Positions 32,813-43,989 of a stretch of DNA of 64,000 bases are shown one piece after another. The DNA is from Chrysoporthe austroafricana (Eukaryota > Ascomycota > Sordariomycetes > Diaporthales > Cryphonectriaceae), in assembly GCA_001051155.2 (NCBI GenBank), contig JYIP02000009.1, forward strand, positions 1,302,001 to 1,366,000. The letters run 5' to 3'. The translations under genes and the position numbers were made by a program. The notes beneath the pieces were generated by a model. The model did not search any database, was not told the origin of the DNA, and worked only from the letters and a program-made list of their open reading frames with translations. How positions within the stretch are numbered: the stretch's first letter is position 1; every line of letters begins with the position of its first letter.

Positions 32813-33469
32813 CTCTAGCCATAAGAAAGACAGAGAAGGCTCCTTTGGTGTGGTCGCAACAGGTCATTGGCATTCCCATGGTAGACTGTCGCTCTATGAT
32901 CCGGGGGTTGGTCCAACGCTGGATAACATGACTGCATATTCTTGGTAGGGTAAGGGACTGGCGCTTCTGTCTTACCGTAACGTGATATGCGAGACACGAT
33001 ACGAGCGTCTCCTTGATATATTGTCCCTCCGACAAGACGGTAGGTATACTTGCACTAGCGCATTGTTGCCGCTTAGATCCTAGGGAGGACACGGCTACAG
33101 GAGCCCGTCCCTCTGAAACGACATCCCGAGCGAGTATAATTACGACGGCATGTGGTAGGCGGGCGCACACTCTCAGCGGTTGAGGATCAAATCAGGGTGC
33201 TGTGACTTGAAGTGGCGACAAGAAGGTCAAGTAATTAATAGGTGTATATCCGTGCGAGCTCGTGTCCTCTTTGTTAAGATTAATTACTGGTCCAGCTTGG
33301 CTATCTTCCTTGCTCAGCAAATTCCAGACCACCGCGCCTACCATGAAGAAGATGTTTACACCTCCTAATATGAGATCATTCTAGGTGGTCAATCGAGATT
33401 TATATTTTGTCCGTGCCCTCCTAAACTAGCTCCTCATTTTTAGTGGCAGCACAGGCATGACCAGCCTCA

Positions 33470-34288
33470 TCAGATTGACCAGCACTCGTCCGCGTGATCG
33501 GTGTGAGCCCTCTTGCAGTCCTGAGACAGTCAAAAATAGTCCATTCGGGATGATGAGCTGTTCAGCCGGCGAGTAAGGTAGTTACTAACCTCGTCGCACC
33601 ACTGTGCATAACCGCAGTGCGAACACTCGATCAAGTCCTTGCCGATGTCTGCCTTGATCTTTCCACAGTAGTGGCAGCTACAAACTGGATGTCAATATCC
33701 CTTCCAGGGAACGAAATCCGATGTCAACTGCTGACCTGTCCTCATGTAAGCTGCGCGGAGTGCCAGCCTGGTAGTGATCGACGGCAGCGATGATCTGCGC
33801 CTGCCCAGTGTTGTGCATGCCGTATGCAAACCGGCCAGGCTCGGTGAAATCCCTGAGATCCCAGCAGCTATAATAGGCCGGGGCGATTGTACGGAGATGC
33901 TGGAGATTGTCGTCACTGATCCTAGCACCGGCTTCCATCATGGCGACGCCGAGCCAGATGGTGTTGGCCTGGGCCCCGAGCATGCGCATGAAGGAACCGG
34001 CCTCTTTCTCGCGAAAGACCTCAAACAAGACGTCACAGAGACCGGCATCAAGGATCTCACGTATCTCTGGCTTGTTGAGCCTCTCATAATCGGGCTCGTA
34101 GTCGGAGCCGTCATCGTCCACCGTGTCGCTGCCCTCGATGAAGGTCTGGATAAGGCCAATGACGTCGCTATAACAGTCAAGGTCCATTTCGCCGCCAAAC
34201 AGCCCTGCACATGGCATTATTACCAATCGAAATGTACCATGTTGCAGTAAGTGGTAAGAATGAACGTACAGAATACGTCACGGGCCAT
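33470..34288 (-). CDS. MYND-finger protein A
   Basis: Four exons, 34270..34288, 33736..34204, 33590..33677 and 33470..33520, all with GT-AG introns of 58-69 nt, encode 208 residues. The C-terminus is a MYND zinc finger: SCHYCGK, ECSHCGYAQWCDE, then DCKRAHTDHADEC, ending WSI. The body contains ILDAGLCDVLFEVFREKE, NLQHLRTIAPAYY and an ANTIWLGVAMMEAGARI helix, with no named domain. MYND fingers usually mediate protein-protein contacts; no SET domain or catalytic module is present, so a role cannot be given. Its gene structure is the same as that of the head-to-head neighbour 407 bp away (first exon 19 nt, third exon 88 nt in both), so the two are paralogues. The first exon is tiny (MARDVF plus one base) and assigned largely by this symmetry. 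Confidence 0.82.
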
Positions 34289-34695
34289 GCTGGTGATGTA
34301 GTCTACTGAAACGCCGTGGAAGTCAGGGTGGATGGCTGTACACTGTGAGCCCGTTGGCGATGAACGCATTTGGTTTCATCATGAAAGATCCGATTGTTAG
34401 GAGGTTCAGGCTCAGACTTACCATTATTAGCAGGTGCAGCTTGGTGCTCCCTCCTTCCCTCACCGCGCAGACCGCCAACTTCGCGCTCCTACCTGATCAC
34501 TCCGCATCTAGGAAGGATGCGTATGGCTCATCAATCATATAACTTCTCCCATGCTGTTCTTTCTCCCTTCGTGTCTTCGATCCCGACTTCTCTGTAAAAT
34601 CACCGTCCTGCATCAGACCTCCACACGCCCGTGCGGAAAATCCAACAGGCACCCTTACCCACAAGCCGCTACCGCCAAATCCAGCAGACCTCACT
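34289..34695. promoter_or_regulatory. Shared promoter interval of the MYND pair
   Basis: This 407-bp interval separates the two divergent start codons. It has no TATA box that I would trust, but several pyrimidine-rich stretches (34440-34480, 34555-34600). Confidence 0.45.
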
Positions 34696-35547
34696 ATGGG
34701 TAGATGGGGATACCGTGAGTTTCAACTTGCAGCTCTGCTTGCCAGATCAAGCCTAAGGGTATCCTGTTGCGCAGTGTAGTGACGAGACTCGCTCCCCAGG
34801 CCTCTTCGAAGGCGACCTGGACCTTGACCTGGTCAGCGATCTCAACATAGACCTCTTTGAGGGCGACAAGATCGACACCCAGAATGAGGATGGTGACGGA
34901 TACGAGTATGACGAGAGCAAGGATCTCCTCTTCAGCGACGTCGAGGAGCTCCGCGCCAAATTTGACTCCGGGCTCGGTGACAAGCTTTTCGCGAAGTACC
35001 GTACCAAGGAGCGCGAGTGGGACGGCGAGTACAAGGTCATCCTGCTTGGTGCTCTGATGATGCGCGTAGGCGCCAAGATCAAGGACGAGGATTTTCAGCA
35101 TCTGCGCGAAGTGGTGCCGCGGATCAACTCTAACGAGGGCTATGTATTCCCACTTTGTGACCGGGGTTTCCGGGGCCCTGGCAAAGCGCAGTTCATGGCT
35201 GCTCTGGATAACTACAAAGCTGGTACCCCTCGAAGCTTCAGGGATGAGAGGTGAGAAGAACTACCCGATTATCGTACGTATCAGGGCTGGGGCATTCTAA
35301 CGGAGTCACAGCTGCTTCTACTGCGGAAAGATCAAAGATGACACCGGCACAGCTCCCATGAACTGCTCCCGGTGCAAGAGCGCCTGGTACTGCGACAAGA
35401 TGAATACCCAAACCATCCATCTCGGCCACTTGATATTCATTTTCTGAAACATTGCTCTTTTCTTACCAGAGCTGCCAGAGAGCTCACTGGCACGCCCACA
35501 AATCGGAGTGTAAAGATCCCGCCACGTGCACCTGGCTGAATGTTTGA
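34696..35547 (+). CDS. MYND-finger protein B, last splice donor altered
   Basis: Predicted exons are 34696..34714, 34800..35250, 35312..35399 and 35470..35547 (211 residues). The protein parallels neighbour A: GLFEGDLDLDLVSD, FDSGLGDKLFAKYRTKE, DFQHLREVVPR, GKAQFMAALDNYKAGTPRS. The MYND finger is SCFYCGK, NCSRCKSAWYCDK, CQRAHWHAHKSEC. The first two introns are GT-AG. The third, expected after WYCDK, begins AAG|ATGAAT rather than GTGAAT, while its acceptor (TTACCAG) is intact. If it is not spliced, translation runs on for 15 codons to TGA at 35445-35447, and the finger loses its last Cys/His ligands. It may be a recent G-to-A lesion, a rare AT-AG intron or a base-call error. Role unknown. Confidence 0.75.
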
Positions 35548-37016
35548 GCCTGGTCTCACTACACTGTGCCAAGTGAGGAGGATGACAACCTCAGCTTTGG
35601 TCGGTGAGCAATTGAGTAGATAAATGAGCCTGAACCCGTGAGAAAAGATCTCATGACCCGCTTGATATTGTTTATATGTGCTTTACGATCGTAATAATGA
35701 AGACTCCCAGCAATCCTGATCTGTGAGGAGGCATGGTTGTTGGAAATTTGTCAGAGGCTGCAACATGTGTATCATTTAGGACCCAGCACGGTTTATTTTG
35801 TGAGGCAGACCCTGACAATCTGCATTGGCTGAGGGTAGGCAACACGTCGGCGTTTGCTAAGGTAGTACTGTATAATGAAGCTAAATCTACATCGATTATT
35901 AAATTTGGGATATGTCACATACAGAAGCCGCTCATTATGACGCTGTAAAGAACTAGTGCTGTCGATGTCATACTTCTTCCCCGCTTGCTTTTCAACGGTT
36001 GATCAGCCACAAAGCTCTTTCACTCCGGGGTGTACTGTCTCGAGAGATGTCTCGAGAGATGTAGGTGAACATGGGCTCTAAACTCTTTTATATTTGCATC
36101 TTGTTACTCTGCTGGTTTCCCAAACCGCTCCGTGGGTTGTGTTTAGCGATGCGAGGCTCTTCTCCTTAGATTATGGTATCACTAGCTTATGATATAGTTT
36201 ACCAACCGCTATTTAAATGAATGCTTTAGCTAGTATGCAGAGGCTCTGTAAGCGGCTGAGATCTAGATATGTCTGAATGTACTTGATCTCTGCTGGCGGG
36301 CTATGGTGGCACAGGTAAAATACGAAACGTCCAGGGAGGATTTGAGGGCGCTCAGCTTGGCTGCTTGCCAAGCGTCAGCGCAATCCTTCCTTCGTCTACC
36401 TTTAGGCAGCGCCCACTGAGGGACATCTGCAAGGGACAGTGGATACGTCCGCTCCGAGACGCATTAAAGTTATCCAGTTGCTAGCTAGAATAATCCCTTG
36501 TCCTCAACTCAACCCTTCTTTATCCTGCGTGATACAGGATTCTAGTAAGAGCTTCGAGGCTGTGAGGTGTCACTCCCGCCTGTCATATGTGGGCTCTCCA
36601 CATTCCTCCTGCTCATCACCGCCGTCCTCGCGCTCAAAGCCGGGCCCGGCCTAAAAGTGCCAGTGGTTACGGTTGAGGCGCAAGGCAGCTGCCACTTGAT
36701 GTTTTGCGTCACGTAAGGGCTGAATCGGAGGAATAATGTTCGGACTCGAATCAAATGTCCGAGGTTTTCAATGGATTCCTCCGACCCGACCATCATGTTG
36801 GAGAGAGCGGCGATGATCTCATCGTCCGGGCCGGCCCTGAGACATTATCTAGGTAGCTACCGTCGCTTTTGCGAAGACCCGTCATATTCGCTATGTTGAC
36901 AACATATGGGCACTGAATGATATAAAACCGTTGCAGCAGTCTTATAATAGCCGTCGAAGTCAAGTCTTCAGAATCGACAATCTCTCCAATCATAGAGAGG
37001 AGTCACTAAGGGAAAT
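35548..37016. other. Intergenic region, no gene seen
   Basis: About 1.5 kb with no supported gene. A short direct repeat, GTCTCGAGAGAT, occurs twice at 36038-36061. Confidence 0.55.
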
Positions 37017-37688
37017 ATGTCTGCGCTCACAGCCCTCCTCCAAACGACCGCGATAAGCACCTCCCTCATCGCAGCCGGAGGTATCGCGACCCTCAGCCTC
37101 TTCGATGTGCCCATCCTGCAAGCCCAGCCCGCCTCGCGGTCCCTGCCCGCGACACGATGGCTCTTTAGCCGAGGCTCGCACGTCTTCCCTACCGCGGCGT
37201 TCGTCTCGGCCGCCGGCTTTGGCGCCCTCGCCCTCCGATCCCTCCCGGTGCCATTCTCCCAGCTGTTCAAGGCCGTGGCTGCGCGGGGCGTCCAGGCTGT
37301 GGGCTCGAGCGCGGTTGGATATGCAGCCGCGGGCGTGCTGTGTCTGAGCATCGCGCCGTACACATCCGTGGCCATGGTCCCGAATAATTTTGCCCTGATC
37401 AGATTCAATGCCGAGAAAGGCGGCCACAGGAGCGCGGAGAGTGCTGGGACTCTCCCATCACCAGGCTCGGGGAAGGAGAGGAGCGCCGTGGACTCAGTCG
37501 GCGGGAAGGGCGAAGCGGATGAGTTCAGGGATCTAAGCGGGCCACAGGGGAAAACAGGGACAGACGCTACGACCGAGGACGATGAGAGGGTGAGGGAAAT
37601 GCTAGGAAGGTTTTCGCGGCAGAACTTGGTTAGAGCTATCCTGATGGGATCTGGAGGGGTGGTTGGGCTGGTCACGGCGCTGATGTGA
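37017..37688 (+). CDS. DUF1772 / anthrone-oxygenase-like membrane protein
   Basis: Single-exon protein of 223 residues with four predicted membrane segments: about 8-30, 60-78, 95-118 and 205-222. The pattern of GGIATLSLFDVPIL, RWLFSRGSHVFPTAAFVSA, APYTSVAMVPNNFALI and a C-terminal LVRAILMGSGGVVGLV helix fits the DUF1772 family. That family includes fungal anthrone oxygenases acting on anthraquinone and emodin-type polyketides. A long polar insert (about 125-190) lies before the last helix. There is no polyketide synthase or other pathway gene in the window, so a role in secondary metabolism is not supported by context; many DUF1772 proteins are uncharacterised. Confidence 0.75.
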   Translation: MSALTALLQTTAISTSLIAAGGIATLSLFDVPILQAQPASRSLPATRWLFSRGSHVFPTAAFVSAAGFGALALRSLPVPFSQLFKAVAARGVQAVGSSAVGYAAAGVLCLSIAPYTSVAMVPNNFALIRFNAEKGGHRSAESAGTLPSPGSGKERSAVDSVGGKGEADEFRDLSGPQGKTGTDATTEDDERVREMLGRFSRQNLVRAILMGSGGVVGLVTALM

Positions 37689-38340
37689 GGCTCATCACGG
37701 GAGGGAGCCGGGCTGCTGGCTAAGTCTTGAGGTCTACAGTAGTTTTGGTTGTCCTTGTACAATGTATACAGCATGCAAGTATGGAAACGTGTGTGCATGA
37801 ATGGGAGAGATGTGGCAGCAAGCTAGATCATCAACCCAATATCTTCATGCCCACCTTTACTGATAATAGTAGTTCAGATGGCAAGCGCTAGCTCGCGATG
37901 AGGACTTCGTCATGTGAGCATTTCTGTTGCATCGAATATGCCGCTAAGACAGGACGTATGCGAAGAGAAACCTGTCTATGCAGATCCATGCACCAATCAT
38001 CTTAAAAGTGAGCACCTCTGTATGTGTGTCACTGCAAGCTGACGTGAGAGGCTTTTCCACGTTCACCACCCCTTGTCAGAACAGTAGTGGCGCATGCTAC
38101 AGGCAACCCATTCAGCCCTACAGTAAGCCTTAGGAAGGATGCGAATATCCACTCAGATATCACAGCAAATGCACTGTTTTTACACCATCTACCGATCGCA
38201 GCAGGGAGGAGACATCCGCGAGCACCTTAAAACGGACCGCCCTTGCCTATGAATTGCAAGTCTGCTAGCAGCGTTTGCTCGCATTTTCAGAGTCTCATTC
38301 TGGCGATCAGAAAGCTGTCTCGTGAGGAAACTAAAAGACT
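37689..38340. other. Intergenic region, no gene seen
   Basis: About 0.65 kb of unremarkable sequence between two plus-strand genes. It should contain the 3' end of the DUF1772 gene and the promoter of the next one. Confidence 0.55.
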
Positions 38341-39048
38341 ATGTTCTACCGCAACACAAAATGGGCAGAGCGCTTCGCAGCCGGCCAAGCTATACAATAC
38401 AACCCGGGCTTGTCGGCGCACCCGTGGAGACTTCTGAAATATGGCCGCGAAGACTTTGATTCCGGGTCCGAATTCTTCTGGTTCTATATGCACTATCTCA
38501 TTATTTCGCTTGGTTGTATTTTTACCCTGGCACTGATAGTCATCATAATCGCCCTCTATGTTCACCCAATGGCAGGACATACACGGCCGGACTGGAGACC
38601 AATGGCGCTGAGCTTGCTGCCGGTGAGTACGACGGACTTCGTACAGAAACAACCTTATGCCTATAGCTGACATTTTCTGTGCAGAGCGTGACCATACTCG
38701 TGTGGATGTGCGTTGATGGCTCGAGCGATACCTTCATGAAGAGGTGGCCGAGAACGAGGCTGTCTATCGAGGCACTCATTGTCGCCGGTACGATTGCTTG
38801 CACCGGCGTTCTTGGTTCCGTGTTTCAGGAGAAATTAGAGGACGGCGATTTTTACGCGGTTTGGTATGCGGTTATGATGGCAGTGCTGGCAGTTTTGGCG
38901 TAAGCCACCCTCACGATCTCTTCTTTGGTCGGCGGCGCTTGCTAACTGGGCCAGACTCACTCGAGTCGTTTACATGATCAGGTTGATTCTCGATATACTG
39001 GAGAACTCCGATGTCCAACGTTCACAGGAGGATCTTGCCCAAGCCTGA
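38341..39048 (+). CDS. Small four-helix membrane protein, unknown function
   Basis: Three exons, 38341..38622, 38685..38899 and 38955..39048, encode 196 residues. The introns are GTGAGT...GTGCAG (62 nt) and GTAAGC...GCTAACTGGGCCAG (55 nt, with a clear branch site). Hydrophobic segments lie at about 47-72 (FWFYMHYLIISLGCIF and on), 86-104, 119-138 and 146-170. The N-terminus before the first helix is polar, with NPGLSAHPWRLLKYGRED. I do not recognise the family. Correct splicing of both introns without a stop, and conserved splice signals, support a real gene. The second intron is inferred: without it the frame ends at 38903, before the TRVVYMIRLILDILEN helix. Confidence 0.7.
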
Positions 39049-39189
39049 GGGGGTCACGGTAAACGGTAGCTGAGGGCAGGCCAGGCGTACACGTAGATTT
39101 CATGATATGATGCGGTGAAGGCCGAGCATCAGGAGTTTTAAGATACCCATGTAACAATTTTCAGTCTTGCGGGGCGGGAGGAAAAAAGA

Positions 39190-41822
39190 TCAAAGTTCTT
39201 CCCCTCGAACGTTGACGAACCTCAATCCAGCGGTGTTGCCGCTCACAAGAGTCCGGCTCGTCACGATGCCCTCTCCATCCCACTCAAAGTCGATGACCAC
39301 ATCTCCCCTGACCCTTAGCCCTTTGACGTTGCCACCACCCCAGGCACTTGGTATGGCCGGGCCCAGTACCACCGTCCTGCCCCCCTCCTCAGCCGCGCGA
39401 GCCAAGGGCAGGTCGACCACCAGCATGCTCAACACGTTGCCCGCCCAGCCGAAGTTCATGTCGATCTGGAACGGCGGGCTCTTGCCGGCGTACATGCTCA
39501 GCAGGTTCGGCGCCACGTTGTTCGCGACGCTGAGCTGCAGCTCCCCGTAGGCCCTCGAGCTGTCGTTCAGCCGCGCCCAGCAGGCGCCCCTCCAGACCTT
39601 GGGCCAGCCGTAGTTCCCGCCGTCCCCATCCGTGTCGGTGCCGTCGCCGCGGGCGATGAGACTGGCTCGGACGGCGTCCTGCAGCGTGGCGTTGGTGTAC
39701 CCTCGGGCGAAGCTCGAGATGGCGTACCCGGGGTACCAGCCCACGAGGTGGGAGATGTGTCGGTGTTCTGGGTAGACGTTGTAGAGGTATGAGTCCGGGA
39801 CCTTCCATTCTTTCAACACGCCCGAGGCCGAGTCCAGGTCGATGTGCACGCCGGTATCAAGGCGGGAGAGGGCTGCCGAGGTGGAACTGATGAAATCGGA
39901 GTCGGTTTCCGAGACCAGGGGGGCGGCGGTGACAACGGCCTCGAAAACCTGGTGGATGAGCTGCTGGTAGTGTGTACAGCCGAAGGTCGTGGGGCCCTGC
40001 TCGGGGCTGCTGCACGGGTTGACGACAAGGGTGCCATCGTTGTAGAAGCAGTCCTCTTGTAGCTGAGAGAGCCAAAACGATGCTATGGCTTTCAGAAGAG
40101 GGTAGCCGCTCTCTTTGAGCCAAGTGGTACCCTGAGTGTAATCGTAGTGATCGAATACTTGCTGCATCAGCCACGCTGCTGAGGCTGGGTCTGAAGCAAA
40201 GAGGCCGGGTTAGTCTTGAATATGTAGGCGGAGACAGACGGGAGCCACTACAATGAAAGGCTGTGCTCACAATCAGCCCACTGGGCAGAATTTTTCATGC
40301 CTGTATACCCAAAGATGTTCATCTCGTCATGCGTCACCCAGCCGGAGCCGTTATACAACAGCTGTGCGGTTTCACTCCCACGCGGGGCCCACGTGTTCTG
40401 CATGTACTCAAACAGAGGTATCGACAGGGCCCCTAGGCCCGTCTGCTCGGCGCCCCAGTAGTTCATCTGCAGGTTGATGTTCGCATGATAATCGGCGCTC
40501 CAGGCCGGCTCGAGCTGCTCCGTCCACCTACCCTGGAGGTTGGCAGGTAGCGAGCCCCCGCGGGACGAGCATATGAGCAGGTGGCGTGAGTAGTCAAACA
40601 TCAGAGACTCGAGGAAGGGGTCCGATGTGCTATTTGTGTAGCGCGCGACGAGATCAGCCGTCTCTAGGCTGGATGAATTGGCTGTATCAGGCAGATCCAG
40701 GGTGAACCGCCCCATTAGCGAGGCATAGTCATCTATGTGATCCTGCAATAAGGTATCGTAGCCTTGAGCTGCTGCTGCCTGCACCCTCTGTTCAACGACC
40801 GGACCCGGCTCTTCTCCCCGGAAAGAATAGTTGTGTGCTGCATTGCCTTTAGTCTGGTCATAGTCGGATTCGGCTGAGAGCACGATCGTAATGGAATGCT
40901 GGTTTGGAAACGGAGTGATTCTCAAGGACTCATTGCCCGAAGAGCATGACGTGCTCGTGTTCCCAGCTACTTGTGCGATCGAGGTGAAGTGAAGTCCGAT
41001 GGAAGCTTGAGTGATGCCATCGAGACGTGCATGGCCAGATCCACACGTCGTGTTCACCAGGGTACTATTCATCAAGTCATTGAACAGTGAGATCTCCAGT
41101 GTAGGAAGCGTGCCATTGCTGAAGATGTTATAGACGCAGCTCTGTACGGGATAAGAGCAGAAAACAGACGTCTCAAAGCAAGATCCATTGGAAGCCCAGG
41201 AAGACCGATGTACGCCTGTAGTCAGATCAAGTGTCCGTGTGTAGTCTGCATACCCGTTGACGGTATCGAAGGAGACCGACATGTTACCTAAGGTCTGGTA
41301 GGACCCGTAGCCAACGATGTCATTAAGCAGCTCAGAGACATCTGGACATGGCCTTAGCATCTCGAGCGGTATTTGTGGAACGGAGAGGCCTACTTCCTGT
41401 CCCATTTTGAAATATCCATTCTCGAATCCCCGGCAGGTATTCGTATACAGGTTTGATTGGGTTTCCGCCGGTATAGTTCTATCCCGTAAGTATTGAGGGC
41501 ATTCTTGAGAAGGAGGTCCAGGGCGAGCTTACTGATAATTCGAAGGGGCCCCCGTACCACAGAGAATCCAGATTCAGCATGAGCGTCTCTACCCCCGGCG
41601 ATCCGAATGGTACGACTACCACCGCATATCAGCGCTGCATGTGGCACGTACGGGGGCGTCCATACCTCCGAGCTTGCCATTGCCGAGGGCGTAACCAGTC
41701 TTCAGGATGTAATCGTCGTTATTACTAGAGCCATACGTGGCGGGAACACGCGACCACAGCGACTTGGCCATTGCTGCCGGAATGCCGCTGACAGATAGCC
41801 CCCAAACAACTGATCTAGCCAT
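39190..41822 (-). CDS. GH95 alpha-L-fucosidase
   Basis: Five exons, 41666..41822, 41533..41615, 41394..41478, 40271..41341 and 39190..40190, with four GT-AG introns of 50-80 nt, encode 798 residues, the usual GH95 size. Family sequence is clear from the N-terminus: [30 protein letters not shown] and [18 protein letters not shown]. The catalytic cleft shows the NIN motif (Asn396 and Asn398 in [15 protein letters not shown]), the general acid candidate Glu529 in [11 protein letters not shown], and Asp709 in [11 protein letters not shown], matching the Asn/Asn/Glu/Asp set known for bacterial GH95. It should release alpha-1,2-linked (or related) L-fucose or L-galactose from plant or fungal glycans by inversion. 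A weak signal peptide ([19 protein letters not shown]) and many sequons suggest secretion. It may act with the CE12 esterase on plant cell walls. Confidence 0.93.
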
Positions 41823-42648
41823 TCTTACGATACAGTGTCATGGACCCAATATTGACTCAGTAGGGCCCCGCAGAAGGGTTGTTCACCGTGCGGACCTGGT
41901 GCTTTCGTTCGTGGCCGACTTTTTCGAACTCATTACCCTTGAATCTGATTGTTCACAAAGGAGCGAGGGGGCTCGCTACATGCTGATCTCGTGGAGTGTG
42001 CAGATTTATAGGCAGTGGCGCGTGGTTCGGCTGTTGAAGTTGTCTTCGACTCAAAATATCCACCAATGGCTATGCTGGGGGTCATGCGAGGCGTTGGGTG
42101 GAGCGCGGGAGGGGGGGAAACGCGACGACATCAACTGACTTATTGGAGTAAGTCGACAATTGCACTGAACATCGTCTATTGCCAACCTTGTAAGCCCGAT
42201 AGACAGCAACATTTCTATCGGCAGCCAAAATTCAACGCGGAACCAGAACTGGAAGAATACTGGTGATAACTATACACACCCTTGCTAGCTTAGAGACACG
42301 CTCTGGATCGCTAGAGGCAGGTCACAATGTAAATTAAATTTATGGAGTTACTTGATTCTGGGAATCAAGGTTGAATAAGCGGTTGATCGAGTGTATACAT
42401 ATATATATATATATATCCTCACATTTTCGCGTCCCATCTGAGAGATGTCCCGGAAAGAGGTGAACTGTAATCTTTTCCCGAGTGCGCCCCTGCCTTGGTA
42501 TCTACTTTAAAGCAAGATTTGGAAGGTATGTTGATGATGATTAGCAAGTTGTAAAGCTCGTAATGGAGAACCTTAGAAGTCTGTGAAGGGTATCAACAAA
42601 TTCCATTTGACTGATCCAGGTTCATTGGAGAGCAGCACTATCTCGTGA
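41823..42648. other. Intergenic region, no gene seen
   Basis: About 0.8 kb with an (AT)n microsatellite at about 42399-42416. It contains the promoter of the fucosidase and the 3' flank of COG5. Confidence 0.55.
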
Positions 42649-43989
42649 CTACCGGCCCAAATTTCCAACAACGCTGCTCAACATGACCGCAACCTCCCGG
42701 TCCCAGTTGCCAATTTTCTCGCCTTTCTTTGCAAGTGCGTTTGGCGGCTGACAGCCCTTGACGACACATTCTCTGATCGCCGAGGCCACGGTGTCCCTAT
42801 TCGTCCTCAGTGTCCTTGCGGACACGCCGCCCCTGTTCAAGATCTCCTGTACCCGTGTGGACAAGCTGCCCGCCATGGATCTCCAGAAGTAGCTGGGCAG
42901 CGAGCCTGTCTCGAAGTACCCGAGCAGTGGCTGCAAGATATTGCCGAGCCCCTTTTCCGCCCCCAGGTTTGGCATCAGAGGATGTACAGGCGCCTTGGTG
43001 GACTCTAAAACGATCTCGAGCGCAACGATATTCTGACACCGCGCAGTGACCTCCGCCAGCGTCCGGTCGAGCGTCGGCAATGCAGCAAGTGACCGATGTA
43101 GCGAGGCAATGCTGCTCTGCAGCGAGGTCTTCAGGTAGACCTCCAGAGCAAGTAGCATCCACGTCGGCGCCCACCTCTCGCCCTTGGCCAGTGCCGTCGG
43201 CGAGAGCAAGTACAGTGTCACCAGGGCAGACACCGTCCTGGCCTTTGCCTCCTCGGACTGCGCGAAGGTCGACGACCCCGCCGCGCTGCCCATCGAGAAC
43301 TCGCGTATTATCCTCTCGGCAGTCTCCTTGACGGACTTCTCTATGGGGACCGTGACGCCATCCTGCAGCGCCCGGATGGCATCCACCCTGTCCAAGCCCT
43401 GCCCTTCCTCGCCGTGGCCTTTGTGCTCGAGGATCTCCCGCAGTGAGAGTATCGTGTGCGCGCACCTCACCAGGGTCCGGTGGTCCTCCTTCTTTGTCCC
43501 CGGCGCCAGCTCTGCATGCTGGACCTCGAGCTGCCGGCCGAGCTGCAGACACCGGCCTACCGCCCGACCCAGTCGCAGCGTGTCCCAGAGGCGGCTGGCG
43601 ACCTGCTTGACCTCATCCGCCTCGGCATGCTTCTGTATGACCTCCTTCTCGAGCTGCTGGTAGCTGTCGTTCAAGCTCTTGATCTGGCCGTGGACCTCGG
43701 CTATGATCCTGCCGGATGCCTCTGTCTGCTCCTTGGTATGCGTGAGGAGCGGGAGTGCGGACCGAGTGGTCAGCAGGTCGATATGGGAGTCGATCTCTTG
43801 TATGTCGAAGAGGACACGCGACAGGGGGGTGGACAGGTCGAGGGGCGTGTCATTGGCATTGTTCGTGGAGAGGACGAGAGTGTTCGCGAAGGCGGCGGGA
43901 TTGAAGTCTGGTGCCACGAAGGTCTCGTAGTCGATGTAGGAGGGTTCCTCCTCTTCCCTGCTGGGAGGTCGTTCCGCTGCGCTGTCCAT
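42649..43989 (-). CDS. COG5: Conserved oligomeric Golgi complex subunit 5
   Basis: Single-exon protein of 446 residues. The diagnostic N-terminus SYIDYETFVAPDFNPAAFAN and the following LSRVLFDIQEIDSHIDLL match COG5. A long helical coiled-coil region follows (QIKSLNDSYQQLEKEVIQKH and VASRLWDTLRLGRAVGRCL), then a helical-bundle C-terminus with ILQPLLGYFETGSLPSYFWRS and VQEILNRGGVSARTLR. COG5 belongs to lobe B of the COG tether, which captures intra-Golgi retrograde vesicles and keeps glycosylation enzymes in place. The length is ordinary for filamentous fungi. It lies divergently from the DUF2434-like gene. Confidence 0.94.
   Translation of the reverse strand: MDSAAERPPSREEEEPSYIDYETFVAPDFNPAAFANTLVLSTNNANDTPLDLSTPLSRVLFDIQEIDSHIDLLTTRSALPLLTHTKEQTEASGRIIAEVHGQIKSLNDSYQQLEKEVIQKHAEADEVKQVASRLWDTLRLGRAVGRCLQLGRQLEVQHAELAPGTKKEDHRTLVRCAHTILSLREILEHKGHGEEGQGLDRVDAIRALQDGVTVPIEKSVKETAERIIREFSMGSAAGSSTFAQSEEAKARTVSALVTLYLLSPTALAKGERWAPTWMLLALEVYLKTSLQSSIASLHRSLAALPTLDRTLAEVTARCQNIVALEIVLESTKAPVHPLMPNLGAEKGLGNILQPLLGYFETGSLPSYFWRSMAGSLSTRVQEILNRGGVSARTLRTNRDTVASAIRECVVKGCQPPNALAKKGEKIGNWDREVAVMLSSVVGNLGR

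Larger units (their letters stand above)
32278..33469. other. Intergenic region carrying a foldback element
   Basis: About 1.2 kb. It holds the palindrome (32479-32711), an N at 32712, and a third poly(T)-linked relative at 32713-32812. From 32820 to 33469 I see no gene. Confidence 0.6.
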
